Shown here one piece after another: positions 5,611-5,725 of a stretch of 5,725 nucleotides of DNA. Origin of the DNA: Candidatus Solibacter sp. Lineage in GTDB: Bacteria > Acidobacteriota > Terriglobia > Bryobacterales > Bryobacteraceae. The stretch lies in NCBI GenBank assembly GCA_017883345.1, contig JADGNT010000374.1, positions 1-5,725 of the forward strand, in the 5' to 3' direction. A program made the translations under genes and the position numbers. A model generated the notes under the pieces. The model ran no database searches. It was given only the letters and a program-made list of their open reading frames with translations, and was not told the origin of the DNA. How positions within the stretch are numbered: position 1 is the stretch's first letter; each line of letters starts with the position of its first letter.

Positions 5611-5646
5611 AATGGCTGGATTGATCGCGTTCGGTCGTCAGCCATT
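5611..5646. repeat. Compound hairpin downstream of the exported PRC-barrel gene
   Basis: AATGGCTG (5611-5618) pairs perfectly with CAGCCATT (5639-5646). Inside, GATCG pairs with CGGTC (one G-T pair) around a CGTT tetraloop. No T-run follows. It could protect a transcript end or be part of a small RNA; the structure is seen directly and its role is not. Confidence 0.4.
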
Positions 5647-5725
5647 CGGCCGAAGGATCCACTTGCCTAACGCCTAAACTCGGTCAGTCACCACCGGCTT
5701 AATGGCAGACAACTTTGGAGAACTC

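Larger units (their letters stand above)
5516..5725. other. 3' intergenic region, no gene recognised
   Basis: About 210 bp after the exported PRC-barrel gene with no coding region I can support. It holds a compound hairpin (5611-5646), a 10-bp palindrome TTCGGCCGAA (5645-5654), and a weak EcfG-like promoter match (5562-5587). Short open frames here lack an SD or any family signature. No standard terminator with a T-run is visible after 5515. Confidence 0.5.

Noticed and set aside
1..5725. CRISPR arrays, tRNA or rRNA genes, toxin-antitoxin pairs, phage or defence genes.
   Set aside because: No regularly spaced repeats, cloverleaf sequences or signatures of such families were seen on either strand.

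Overview
The window is GC-rich and its readable genes have alphaproteobacterial character. A Rhodospirillales/Acetobacteraceae-type host is a reasonable guess from the IS families and the PRC-barrel/CsbD genes. That placement is inference from family resemblance, not from a marker gene.

Layout. (1) Positions 1-1169, minus strand: nearly all of a cyclopropane-fatty-acyl-phospholipid synthase (cfa), cut off at its C-terminus by the window edge. Its start is at 1169, with a Shine-Dalgarno (SD) sequence and a 5' leader that can fold back on the start. (2) Positions 1330-2521: an IS4-family insertion sequence with 18-bp perfect terminal inverted repeats. Its DDE transposase ends early in the zero frame. 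A well-formed C-terminal tail lies in the -1 frame behind an eight-A run. (3) Positions about 2535-4071: a second insertion sequence, IS1380 family, only 13 bp downstream and in the same orientation, with an intact 450-residue transposase. (4) Positions 4072-4358: a non-coding flank with one clean hairpin. (5) Positions 4359-5515, plus strand: a small stress-type cluster made of a cytoplasmic PRC-barrel protein, a 56-residue CsbD-like protein, and a second PRC-barrel protein with a signal peptide. (6) Positions 5516-5725: no gene recognised; it holds a strong imperfect hairpin and a weak match to an EcfG-type promoter.

How the parts relate. cfa modifies membrane lipids. The CsbD and PRC-barrel families are repeatedly linked to general stress or envelope functions. 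The two insertion sequences sit in the intergenic space between the divergently oriented cfa and PRC-barrel genes, without visibly breaking either coding region. They may have displaced or replaced the original promoter region of the PRC/CsbD cluster.

I do not see a clearly new biological system here. The points most worth a second look are the two-compartment PRC-barrel pair flanking csbD, the possible -1 frameshift in the IS4-family transposase, and the start-codon-pairing inverted repeat in the cfa leader.
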